A stretch of 45,025 nt of DNA from Treponema sp. (GTDB lineage: Bacteria > Spirochaetota > Spirochaetia > Treponematales > Treponemataceae), in NCBI GenBank assembly GCA_016294105.1, contig JAEDCN010000017.1, forward strand, positions 1-45,025. The letters run 5' to 3'. This document shows, piece after piece, positions 1-7,190 of this stretch. The translations under genes were made by a program, and so were the position numbers. The notes beneath the pieces are model-generated. The model was not told the origin of the DNA. It made no database searches and saw nothing but the letters and a program-made list of their open reading frames with translations. Positions within the stretch are counted from its first letter, which is position 1. Each line of letters starts with the position of its first letter.

Positions 1-44
1 ACTGCCGACGTGCCTAGAATGGATGTAGTATAAGAAAAATTAAT

Positions 45-93
45 ATAAAAAGGGGTGCACTTCATTCACAGTGTGAAGTGTACCCCTTTTTAT
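45..93. terminator. bidirectional intrinsic terminator after proC
   Basis: Arms 45-64 and 74-93 pair over 20 positions with one G-T wobble, around a 9-base loop. The outer part is an A-run/T-run, so the hairpin has a U-tract in either direction. It ends the proC transcript on the minus strand and probably a plus-strand gene lying before the window. Confidence 0.85.
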
Positions 94-897
94 TTAACCC
101 AGCTCCACGGAACGATTGTAGGCGGCGGTGGCAGCAGCCATTACAGCACTACGGAAGCCTTTTTCTTCTAGAGCTTCCACAGCGGCAATGGTTGTTCCAG
201 CTGGAGAACAAACACCATCTTTTAAGTCTCCTGGGTGGCGGCCTGTTTCCAGCTGCATGGTGGCGGCTCCACGAAGAGTTTGGGCGGCATAAATATATGC
301 TTGCTGACGATTCATTCCCAGCTTTACAGCGGCATCTGCCAGGGCTTCTATAAACAGGAAGCAGTAGGCGGGGCCAGAGCCACTAATGGCAGTTACTGCA
401 TCCATCAGCTTTTCTTCAACAATTTCCACCTTACCAGCAGCAGCCAACAAGGCTTTCACCTGTTCTAGGGTTTTACCAGAGGTTTTAGCCGCCCCGCACA
501 AACCAATCATTGCCTCCCCCACCACTGCTGGCAGATTGGGCATAATCCGTACCCACTGAACAGCATCAGCTACAGCACAGGCTTCACGGATGGACTCAAT
601 CTTTAATCCCGCCGCCATGGACACAAGGATTTTTCCAGACAAATGGGGCGTAATTTCTTCCACCACCTTTTGAATCAAGAAGGGCTTTACAGCAAGAAAA
701 ATCACATCGGCGGCTTGGGCGGCCTTTCCATTGGAAGCTACGGCATGGCAACCAGTTTCTGTAGCATAGGCTTGGGCCTTGGAAAAGTCTCCATCGGAAA
801 CAGTGAGATTCTCTCCGCCCACCACCTTTGCTACCGCCTTCATCAAGGCGCCCCCCATCATACCAGTTCCAATACAAGCAACCTTTACATCACTCAT
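94..897 (-). CDS. proC: pyrroline-5-carboxylate reductase
   Basis: This enzyme catalyses the last step of proline synthesis, NAD(P)H-dependent reduction of 1-pyrroline-5-carboxylate in the cytosol. The 267 residues match the usual ProC length. The N-terminus carries the Rossmann motif GTGMMGGAL (about residues 10-18). The C-terminal half has the family signature region GSGPAY (near residue 173) and the conserved stretch DLKDGVCSPAGTTI. The ATG at 897 is preceded by an AAGGAGG-like ribosome site. It is the third gene of proA-proB-proC, 44 bases after proB, and is followed directly by the terminator at 45-93. All three enzymes of the glutamate route are therefore adjacent. Confidence 0.95.
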   Translation of the reverse strand: MSDVKVACIGTGMMGGALMKAVAKVVGGENLTVSDGDFSKAQAYATETGCHAVASNGKAAQAADVIFLAVKPFLIQKVVEEITPHLSGKILVSMAAGLKIESIREACAVADAVQWVRIMPNLPAVVGEAMIGLCGAAKTSGKTLEQVKALLAAAGKVEIVEEKLMDAVTAISGSGPAYCFLFIEALADAAVKLGMNRQQAYIYAAQTLRGAATMQLETGRHPGDLKDGVCSPAGTTIAAVEALEEKGFRSAVMAAATAAYNRSVELG

Positions 898-941
898 GTT
901 TTCCTCCTTGCTAAGCTTACCAATCTGGGAAAATGTCCCAA

Positions 942-1739
942 CTACACGTCTTGGCCTTCAAACAGGGTGGCCTTCATCATACCCTGAGCCAGCTGCTCCA
1001 AGGCATGAGGCTTGCCACCATTGGCCAAAATCATGGGAATACCGTAGGAGGTGGTTCGCTCTGCAGCTTCAAGTTTTGTCTCCATGCCCCCAGAACCAAA
1101 GCTATTTGTTTCTCCAATAATGATTTGTGTTCTCAGCTCACTGATATTTGTCACCTGTTCTATCAGCTGGGCATCGGGATTTTTCTTAGGATTATCCGTA
1201 AACACTCCATCAATGTCACTGAACAAGACCAAAAGATCAGCGTTCCACAAAACGGCAGTTAATGCACTGAGGTTGTCGTTATCGCCGATGCGGATTTCAT
1301 CAAAGGTAACAGAGTCATTTTCGTTGATAATGGGAATAACCCCTTCGTCCACCAAGGTAAAAAGGGTGTTCCGCATATTCAAGGTGCGATGGTCGTCGGC
1401 AAAGTCTTCCTTTGTTAAAAGCAGCTGACCAATATGCAGGTCAAAATCTGCAAAGGCTTGACGCCACCTGTCCATAAGCTCCACCTGACCAATGGCACAC
1501 AGTGCCTGCCGATAGTGGATGTCCTTCTTGCGAGACCAACGATCAAGCGTAGAAACACCAGCTACCTGGGCACCAGAAGACACAAGAACAATTTGCTTAC
1601 CAGCTTTCATCAAGTCACTGCATTGGCGAGCAAAATCCTTCATAAAATCAAGGTTGATGGTACCATCTTCCTTTGCCAGCGTATTTGAACCAATTTTTAT
1701 CACGATTTTTCGTGCGGATTGGATGGTTGATTGAATCAT
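942..1739 (-). CDS. proB: glutamate 5-kinase, short form without PUA domain
   Basis: This kinase phosphorylates glutamate to gamma-glutamyl phosphate, the first and normally proline-inhibited step of proline synthesis. The amino acid kinase fold is complete: KIGSNTL at about residues 15-21, the VSSGA motif near residue 53, the INENDSV region and the late GGMETK nucleotide-binding motif. The protein stops at 265 residues. E. coli ProB is about 367 because of a C-terminal PUA domain, which is missing here. Some bacteria have this short form, so it need not be a truncation. The ATG overlaps the proA stop by one base (TAATG), implying translational coupling. Confidence 0.93.
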   Translation of the reverse strand: MIQSTIQSARKIVIKIGSNTLAKEDGTINLDFMKDFARQCSDLMKAGKQIVLVSSGAQVAGVSTLDRWSRKKDIHYRQALCAIGQVELMDRWRQAFADFDLHIGQLLLTKEDFADDHRTLNMRNTLFTLVDEGVIPIINENDSVTFDEIRIGDNDNLSALTAVLWNADLLVLFSDIDGVFTDNPKKNPDAQLIEQVTNISELRTQIIIGETNSFGSGGMETKLEAAERTTSYGIPMILANGGKPHALEQLAQGMMKATLFEGQDV

Positions 1740-3025
1740 TAGCGAACCTGACCTTTTCCTTCAATAAAATATTTTGTGGTGGTGAGTGCCTCCAAGCCCA
1801 TGGGACCTCTGGCGTGGAGCTTTTGGGTACTGATACCTAGTTCCGCACCAAAGCCAAATTCACCTCCATCTGTAAATCTAGTGGATGCGTTTACATAAAC
1901 GCAAGCTGCATCAACTAGCTGCTGAAATTTTGTGGCATTGGCAAGGCTTTCCGTAATAATTGCCTCTGAATGCATAGTATTGTGACTATTGATGTATGCA
2001 ATGGCCTCATCCACAGAAGCCACTGTTTTCACTGCCGCAATGGTATCCAAAAACTCGTAGCCAAAATCTTCTTCCGCAGCCTCAACCACACAATCTGGTC
2101 GTCCAGCCTTTTGTGCAGCAGCCTTCAACACCGAGAAGGAAGCTTCATCACACCGCAGCTGACATCGACCAGCCAGCCTTTCTTCCAACAAAGGCAGGAA
2201 GCTTTCCAGAATATCCTGATGAATCACAAAGGTTTCCAGTGCATTGCACACACCGGGCCGCTGCAGCTTGCCGTTTTCCGCAATGGAGCACGCCATAGTA
2301 AAATCAGCTGACTTGTCCACAAAAAGATGGCACACACCACTGCCTGTTTCAATAACAGGAACACGTGCCTTTTCCACCACCATACGAATGAGCTGGGCAC
2401 CACCTCTGGGTAACACCACGTCAATTAATCCCGTGGCATTCAAAATATCATCCACCTCGCTGCGGTTTCCAGAACAAGCCAGCTCAATGGCAGAAGCTAC
2501 ACCAACAGGCTCGCCACCTTCCACCTGATTTAATGCAGCCTTAATAATAGAAACCAAAGCCTTGTTGGAATTCAAAGCAGAAGAGCTGCCCCGAAGCAAA
2601 ATGCTGTTGCCGCTTTTGTAGGCTAAAGCAAAGGCATCCACCGTCACATTGGGGCGGGACTCATAGATAATGGCGGCAACTCCCAGAGGCACCCGCTGCT
2701 GGCGAATTTGCAAGCCATTGGGGGTGATCCAGCCAGCAACAACCTGCCCTACGGGGTCTGTTTGCTGGATAACAATGTTAATACTGTCGATAATACCATC
2801 GATTCGGCTGGAAGTAAGACGCAGGCGGTCCACCAAGCTATCCTTCATGCCCTCTGCAATGGCACGCTGCACGTCTAGCTCATTGGCAGCAAGAATTTCC
2901 TGCCGACTAGCATCCAAAGCAAGAGCCACCGCCTGCAAACCACGATTCTTTTCCTGGGCAGAATAGGAAGCCAAAATACCAGCACCCTGACGCAAGGACT
3001 TACAAAGAGAAACTATGTCATTCAT
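1739..3025 (-). CDS. proA: glutamate-5-semialdehyde dehydrogenase (gamma-glutamyl phosphate reductase)
   Basis: ProA reduces gamma-glutamyl phosphate with NADPH, giving the semialdehyde that cyclises to pyrroline-5-carboxylate. The 428 residues span the full aldehyde-dehydrogenase-like fold. Visible family segments include PLGVAAIIYESRPNVT (about 113-128), the catalytic-loop region with GVCNALETF (the Cys is the expected nucleophile), and the C-terminal ARGPMGLEALTTTKY. A strong ribosome site (GGAGGT) lies 5 bases before the ATG at 3025. It follows the unknown gene at 3068-3634 by 42 bases with no terminator, so the promoter at 3642-3670 may drive all four genes. Confidence 0.95.
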   Translation of the reverse strand: MNDIVSLCKSLRQGAGILASYSAQEKNRGLQAVALALDASRQEILAANELDVQRAIAEGMKDSLVDRLRLTSSRIDGIIDSINIVIQQTDPVGQVVAGWITPNGLQIRQQRVPLGVAAIIYESRPNVTVDAFALAYKSGNSILLRGSSSALNSNKALVSIIKAALNQVEGGEPVGVASAIELACSGNRSEVDDILNATGLIDVVLPRGGAQLIRMVVEKARVPVIETGSGVCHLFVDKSADFTMACSIAENGKLQRPGVCNALETFVIHQDILESFLPLLEERLAGRCQLRCDEASFSVLKAAAQKAGRPDCVVEAAEEDFGYEFLDTIAAVKTVASVDEAIAYINSHNTMHSEAIITESLANATKFQQLVDAACVYVNASTRFTDGGEFGFGAELGISTQKLHARGPMGLEALTTTKYFIEGKGQVR

Positions 3026-3067
3026 GATGTACCTCCGGTGAATGAGGAAGTTTTACGGAGAGTTATT

Positions 3068-3634
3068 TTAATAGTTTGAAAGGAAATACATTCCCAAGAG
3101 AATTACGGTGCGACATTTATCGTTGCCCCAAGTCCGTTCTCTGGGCAGTGAATGGAGATACCACCAGAAAATACCGAACTCAGGGTCAATACGTAGGGCA
3201 TATTCTGCAAAATCCTCCTTTTTAGCTTGAGCACCAAACATGAGATACACCACGTCCACCAAAACACTGATAAAATCACGGTAGCAATTGGCATAATCTC
3301 CAGCTGCAAGCTTTTGGCACAATTTGTCTATGCGATAGAGCACTTGATCCTTAACGGTAACATCTGAGGCTTCTACCCACGTTTTTTCAACGAGAAGCTT
3401 GAGATTTTTACGGAAACTCTGGGTGAGCCGTTCTTCACCTTCAGACTTTGTTGCATCGATGATAAAGGAACCACAATTCTTGCTGTTGCCAAGACAGAAA
3501 ATCTCTGTAACGGCCAACACATCTTCTGGCTGGGGAACTACATCCTCGCTGGAAGCGATGGCATTAAAGGCCCGAAGTACTTTTTCATCAACAAACTGCA
3601 ATAGTAACTCGTCTCTACACTCTGAATTTCCCAT
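3068..3634 (-). CDS. hypothetical protein upstream of proABC
   Basis: I do not recognise this family. The open frame can be extended to a TTG at 3670, but that codon lies inside the predicted -35 box and has no ribosome site. The ATG at 3634 sits 7 bases after a TATAAA box, so I take 3634 (188 residues). The protein is acidic to neutral, largely helical by composition and Cys-containing, with an aromatic cluster (FGIFWWYLHSL) near the C-terminus. It has no signal peptide or clear membrane segment, so it is probably cytosolic. It is divergent from parA and co-directional with proA, with which it may be cotranscribed. A link to proline metabolism is only inference from position. Confidence 0.75.
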   Translation of the reverse strand: MGNSECRDELLLQFVDEKVLRAFNAIASSEDVVPQPEDVLAVTEIFCLGNSKNCGSFIIDATKSEGEERLTQSFRKNLKLLVEKTWVEASDVTVKDQVLYRIDKLCQKLAAGDYANCYRDFISVLVDVVYLMFGAQAKKEDFAEYALRIDPEFGIFWWYLHSLPRERTWGNDKCRTVILLGMYFLSNY

Positions 3635-3641
3635 GTATATT

Positions 3642-3670
3642 TTTATATTCCTTTCTGACGAAATAATCAA
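3642..3670 (-). promoter_or_regulatory. sigma-70-type promoter for the unknown gene and possibly proABC
   Basis: On the minus strand: TTGATT (3665-3670), a 17-base spacer, and TATAAA (3642-3647). The -10 ends 7 bases before the ATG at 3634, so the transcript is predicted to begin at or next to the start codon. Confidence 0.6.
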
Positions 3671-3726
3671 GGGCTAAGAAGAATCAGTTTTCCAGGATTT
3701 TCTATATATACTCTTTTAGCAAAACA

Positions 3727-3735
3727 TGATACAAT
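3727..3735 (+). promoter_or_regulatory. extended -10 promoter of parA
   Basis: TG-A-TACAAT forms an extended -10 element ending 8 bases before the preferred parA ATG at 3744. No good -35 is visible and no Shine-Dalgarno precedes the ATG. An alternative is the TATACT at 3707-3712 serving the ATG at 3726. Confidence 0.5.
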
Positions 3736-3743
3736 TTCAAGTC

Positions 3744-4499
3744 ATGGGAAAGGTATTTGTTTTTGTAAACCAGAAGGGCGGAGTTGGCAAGACCACCTCT
3801 GTTATCAATCTGGGAGCTTACATGGCAGAAGCTGGAAAAAAAGTTCTGCTGGTAGACTTTGACTCTCAGGGAAATATGACCTCCGGTGTGGGTATCTCAA
3901 AGGATAAACCCACCGTCTATGAATTGATAGCTCGCATGAACACTCCTGAGGAAACAATCCGTACATCCTGCATGGATAACCTCCATGTGATTCCTGCCTC
4001 CATCGACCTGTCTGGTGCTTCCATAGAGTTGGCAGACCAAGAGGATCGTGACTTCTACCTCAAAAATGCCCTTGCCCCCCTCATTCCCCAATACGACTAT
4101 ATTTTGATTGACTGTCCTCCTTCCTTGGGAATCTTAACCCTGAACGGATTGGCTGCAGCAGATTCTGTATTGATTCCCATGCAGTGCGAATATTTTGCAT
4201 TGGAAGGAATTGCCTTGTTGCTGCAGACTGTACAGCGCGTACAGAAAAGCATTAATCCCAAGCTGGGAATTGGTGGAATCTTCTTCACCATGTATGACTC
4301 TCGAACTCGCTTGGCTCAGGATGTGGTTGCTCAGGTCAAGTCTTACTTTGGAGATACCGTGTTCAAAACCATTATTCCCCGTAATGTACGCCTTTCCGAG
4401 GCTCCATCCCACGGCTTACCCATCTGCAAGTATGATCCTTCTTGTACTGGTGCCCGCAGCTACAAAAACCTTGCTACCGAGGTAATTCAGCGTGGCTAA
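3744..4499 (+). CDS. parA: chromosome partitioning ATPase ParA (Soj)
   Basis: ParA is a deviant Walker-type ATPase that binds nucleoid DNA and moves ParB-parS complexes during chromosome segregation. From the ATG at 3744 the N-terminus reads MGKVFVFVNQKGGVGKTT, the canonical Soj start with the P-loop KGGVGKT. The frame also opens at 3726, but those six extra residues are atypical. DFDSQGN (A' motif) and LIDCPPSLG (Walker B region) follow. The length of 251 residues is typical of chromosomal ParA proteins. The parB start overlaps the end of this gene by 8 bases. No oriC or dnaA is visible nearby. Confidence 0.94.
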   Translation: MGKVFVFVNQKGGVGKTTSVINLGAYMAEAGKKVLLVDFDSQGNMTSGVGISKDKPTVYELIARMNTPEETIRTSCMDNLHVIPASIDLSGASIELADQEDRDFYLKNALAPLIPQYDYILIDCPPSLGILTLNGLAAADSVLIPMQCEYFALEGIALLLQTVQRVQKSINPKLGIGGIFFTMYDSRTRLAQDVVAQVKSYFGDTVFKTIIPRNVRLSEAPSHGLPICKYDPSCTGARSYKNLATEVIQRG

Positions 4500-5457
4500 A
4501 CGGCAAGGTCTTGGCAGGGGACTAGATGCACTCATTGAAGAACCGAGCCTCACTTCTGGAACTATTTCTGGAGTTCAGAATCCCCAAGTTTTTTCTAATA
4601 CAACAACAGAAGCGGCTGCCCAGCAGACAGTTCAGTTTCCAGAAGGAATAACCCAAGAAGAAGATGGTTCCCTGAGCCTTGAAGTGGAACGACTGGTACC
4701 TAATCCCCACCAGCCCCGCAAAGAATTTAAAGAAGAAGCATTGCAGGAGCTGGCAGAATCTATCCGTGAGCATGGCATTATCCAGCCCGTAACAGTAGAA
4801 GATGCAGGAGACGGTCAATTCTACATTATTGCAGGTGAACGACGAACTCGTGCTGCAAGGTTGGCGGGGCTTACAAAGATTCCCGTTCAGCTGAAAAAAT
4901 ATTCTGACCAGCGAAAACTAGAAGTTGCCCTTATCGAAAATATTCAGCGTTCCGACTTGAATCCCATAGAAGAAGCCATTGCCTACCAAAAGCTTATGGA
5001 AATGAGCCAGCTGAGTCAGGAAGAACTGGCTCAACGGGTGGGAAAAAATCGCTCTACCGTGGCAAATGCCCTTCGTTTGCTGAAATTGCCCGAAGACATG
5101 CAATCTGCCTTGGAAGCAGGAAATATTACCTCTGGCCATGCCCGGGCCTTGCTTTCTGTAAACGATGCCTCTGACCAGCGGATTCTCTTTGGTCGTATTA
5201 CAGGAAGCAGTCTTTCCGTTCGGGAAGCAGAGCAGCAGGCTGCAGAGCTTAACGGTGGCAGTAGAATCCAGCCTCCCAAAAACAAGCCAGTTGCACCCGC
5301 AAAGAAAGATCCAGATTTAGCCGCCTTGGAGCAGCAATACATTGAGGTCTTTGGCACAAAGGTTTCCATCAAGGGAAATCTGGATAAGGGTTCTATTATT
5401 ATAGAATATTTTTCCAAAGATGATCTGGATCGACTTCACTCTATTATTACCGAATAA
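4492..5457 (+). CDS. parB: chromosome partitioning protein ParB (Spo0J)
   Basis: ParB is the parS-binding CTPase clamp that partners ParA. It has 321 residues from a GTG start, with GAGG about 9 bases upstream. An N-terminal basic patch (AKRQGLGRGLDALI) resembles the ParA-interaction motif. The ParB/sulfiredoxin-like domain (about 65-155) contains the nucleotide-contacting GERRTRAA segment, then the helix-turn-helix region with LSQEELAQRVGKNRSTVANALRL split across about 172-195. A low-complexity Pro/Lys linker leads to the C-terminal dimerisation region. I saw no parS-like 16-mer in the window. The next gene, rmlA, starts 38 bases downstream with no terminator between. Confidence 0.95.
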   Translation: MAKRQGLGRGLDALIEEPSLTSGTISGVQNPQVFSNTTTEAAAQQTVQFPEGITQEEDGSLSLEVERLVPNPHQPRKEFKEEALQELAESIREHGIIQPVTVEDAGDGQFYIIAGERRTRAARLAGLTKIPVQLKKYSDQRKLEVALIENIQRSDLNPIEEAIAYQKLMEMSQLSQEELAQRVGKNRSTVANALRLLKLPEDMQSALEAGNITSGHARALLSVNDASDQRILFGRITGSSLSVREAEQQAAELNGGSRIQPPKNKPVAPAKKDPDLAALEQQYIEVFGTKVSIKGNLDKGSIIIEYFSKDDLDRLHSIITE

Positions 5458-5495
5458 TTCACCCATTTATTCAAACTGACCATAAGGAGGCTCAG

Positions 5496-6374
5496 ATGAA
5501 AGGAATCATTCTTGCCGGAGGCTCCGGCACTCGGTTGTATCCTATTACAAAGGCTGTTTCAAAGCAGATTCTCCCCCTGTACGACAAACCCATGGTATAC
5601 TATCCCCTTTCAGTCTTAATGCTGGCAGGTATTCGGGAGGTGCTTATTATCTCCACTCCACGGGACATCAGTTTGTTCAAGGAGCTGTTTGGAGACGGAA
5701 GTCAGTTGGGCCTGAAATTCCAGTATGCAGTACAAGACCAACCTAGGGGCTTGGCAGATGCCTTTATTGTGGGAAAAAACTTTATCGGAAATGATTCTGT
5801 AGCATTGGTTTTGGGCGATAATATTTTTTACGGCCAAAGCTTTACTACCACATTGAAATCAGCAGCAGCCAAAATTCAACAGGAGCAGGGAGCTGTTATC
5901 TTTGGTTACTATGTAAAGGATCCTACTGCCTACGGTGTTGTGGAATTTGATGCTGCTGGAAAAGTTTTGGGAATTGAAGAAAAGCCCGCCAAGCCAAAAT
6001 CAAATTATGCGGTACCTGGGTTGTATTTTTACGATAACTCTGTAGTAGACATAGCTGCCAATGTAAAGCCTTCTGCCCGTGGCGAGATTGAAATTACCAC
6101 CGTTAACAATACCTATCTTGAACAAGGGAAGCTTTCTGTGGAGCTTTTAGGACGAGGTATGGCTTGGCTTGATACTGGTACCTACGATGGGCTTTTGGAA
6201 GCCAGCAATTTTATCGCCACCATCCAAAAGCGACAGGGGATGTACGTATCTTGCATAGAAGAAATAGCCTTCCGCAACGGTTGGCTGGATAAACAGCAGA
6301 TGCTAGACTTGGCAGCTGGCTACAAAACTGAATATGGTCAGTATATAGCCTATATTGCTGAGCATGGACGATAA
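5496..6374 (+). CDS. rmlA: glucose-1-phosphate thymidylyltransferase
   Basis: RmlA makes dTDP-glucose from dTTP and glucose-1-phosphate, the entry step of dTDP-L-rhamnose synthesis. The nucleotidyltransferase signature GGSGTRLYPIT lies at about residues 8-18, followed by SKQILPLYDKPMVYYPLS. The metal/sugar site segment VLGDNIFYG lies near residue 108, with EEKPAKPKSNYAV later. At 292 residues it has the standard RmlA length. A strong AAGGAGG precedes the ATG. It lies directly behind parB and ahead of a tiny Pmp3-like gene and rmlC, so partition and surface-sugar genes may share a transcript. Confidence 0.95.
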   Translation: MKGIILAGGSGTRLYPITKAVSKQILPLYDKPMVYYPLSVLMLAGIREVLIISTPRDISLFKELFGDGSQLGLKFQYAVQDQPRGLADAFIVGKNFIGNDSVALVLGDNIFYGQSFTTTLKSAAAKIQQEQGAVIFGYYVKDPTAYGVVEFDAAGKVLGIEEKPAKPKSNYAVPGLYFYDNSVVDIAANVKPSARGEIEITTVNNTYLEQGKLSVELLGRGMAWLDTGTYDGLLEASNFIATIQKRQGMYVSCIEEIAFRNGWLDKQQMLDLAAGYKTEYGQYIAYIAEHGR

Positions 6375-6412
6375 AATTAAATTCCATTGTTAATTCATAA
6401 AAGGAGTATATC

Positions 6413-6565
6413 ATGAGCTTAGGGAGAGTTATCTTGTGCATCATTTTTCCACCCTTAGCAGTGTTGGACAAGGGCTGTGGCTCTATTTTGCTGGTATTGT
6501 TGTTAACCTGTGCTGGCTGGATTCCTGGAGCCATTGCAGCCTTGATTCTAAACCAGAAAAAATAG
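6413..6565 (+). CDS. Pmp3/YqaE (UPF0057) family small membrane protein
   Basis: This is a 50-residue peptide with an excellent ribosome site (AAAGGAG, about 6 bases before the ATG). It begins MSLGRVILCIIFPPLAVLDK, which matches the UPF0057/Pmp3 pattern of a first hydrophobic helix with IFPPLAV. It continues with a second helix (ILLVLLLTCAGWIPGAIAA) and a short basic tail. The family comprises two-helix hydrophobic proteolipids linked to membrane potential and salt stress in yeast and plants, with mostly unknown roles in bacteria. Its TAG stop lies inside the ribosome site of rmlC, so the two are probably translationally coupled. Its presence inside a rhamnose operon is unusual. Confidence 0.88.
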   Translation: MSLGRVILCIIFPPLAVLDKGCGSILLVLLLTCAGWIPGAIAALILNQKK

Positions 6566-6573
6566 GAGTTGCT

Positions 6574-7176
6574 ATGCCATTTTCCATTACTGAATGCTCC
6601 ATCAAAGGATTATACGAGATTCAGCCCAAGGTTTTTGGCGACCACCGGGGATATTTTCTTGAAACCTACAGCCAGAAGGAATTTGCACAAGCGGGACTGA
6701 CCATGACCTTTGTACAAGACAATCAATCCCTTTCTTCCCGTGGCGTGTTGCGGGGGCTTCATTTCCAAAAGCACCACCCCCAGGGAAAGCTGGTACGAGC
6801 CATGACGGGGATTGTGTACGATGTAGCTGTGGACTTACGAACAGGTTCTGACACCTTTGGTAAATGGCACGGTGTGATTCTTTCTGCCGAAAAACAAAAT
6901 CAATTCTATATACCAGAAGGCTTTGCCCACGGTTTTGCAGTGCTGAGCGATACCGCAATCTTTGCCTACAAATGCACCGACTTCTATCATCCAGAGGATG
7001 AGGGTGGCCTTATGTGGAATGATCCTGCTATCGGTATTGACTGGAATCAGATAGCCGCAGAATCAGGATTCACTCAACAGCAGGAATTCCAGCTTTCAGA
7101 TAAAGATACAAAACATCCAGCCTTTAATCCTCAAGGAAACTATTTTGACTTGAATGGACGCTGGATTGAAGAATAA
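6574..7176 (+). CDS. rmlC: dTDP-4-dehydrorhamnose 3,5-epimerase
   Basis: RmlC epimerises dTDP-4-keto-6-deoxyglucose at C3 and C5. The ATG at 6574 follows an AGGAG site. The frame is open further upstream, but that part is the Pmp3-like gene in another frame. The cupin core shows the expected segments: FGDHRGYFLETY near residue 22, FVQDNQSLSSRGVLRGLHFQ around 47-66 (catalytic His in GLHFQ), the PEGFAHGF motif, and YKCTDFYHPEDEGG containing the active-site Tyr. At 200 residues it is slightly longer than the usual 180-190. A lipoprotein gene starts 14 bases after its stop. Confidence 0.95.
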   Translation: MPFSITECSIKGLYEIQPKVFGDHRGYFLETYSQKEFAQAGLTMTFVQDNQSLSSRGVLRGLHFQKHHPQGKLVRAMTGIVYDVAVDLRTGSDTFGKWHGVILSAEKQNQFYIPEGFAHGFAVLSDTAIFAYKCTDFYHPEDEGGLMWNDPAIGIDWNQIAAESGFTQQQEFQLSDKDTKHPAFNPQGNYFDLNGRWIEE

Positions 7177-7190
7177 CGAGGGAGAATGAC

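Noticed and set aside
3726..3743. Upstream ATG giving ParA six extra residues
   Set aside because: ParA/Soj proteins normally begin MGK directly before the P-loop strand, and an extended -10 element overlaps the upstream ATG.
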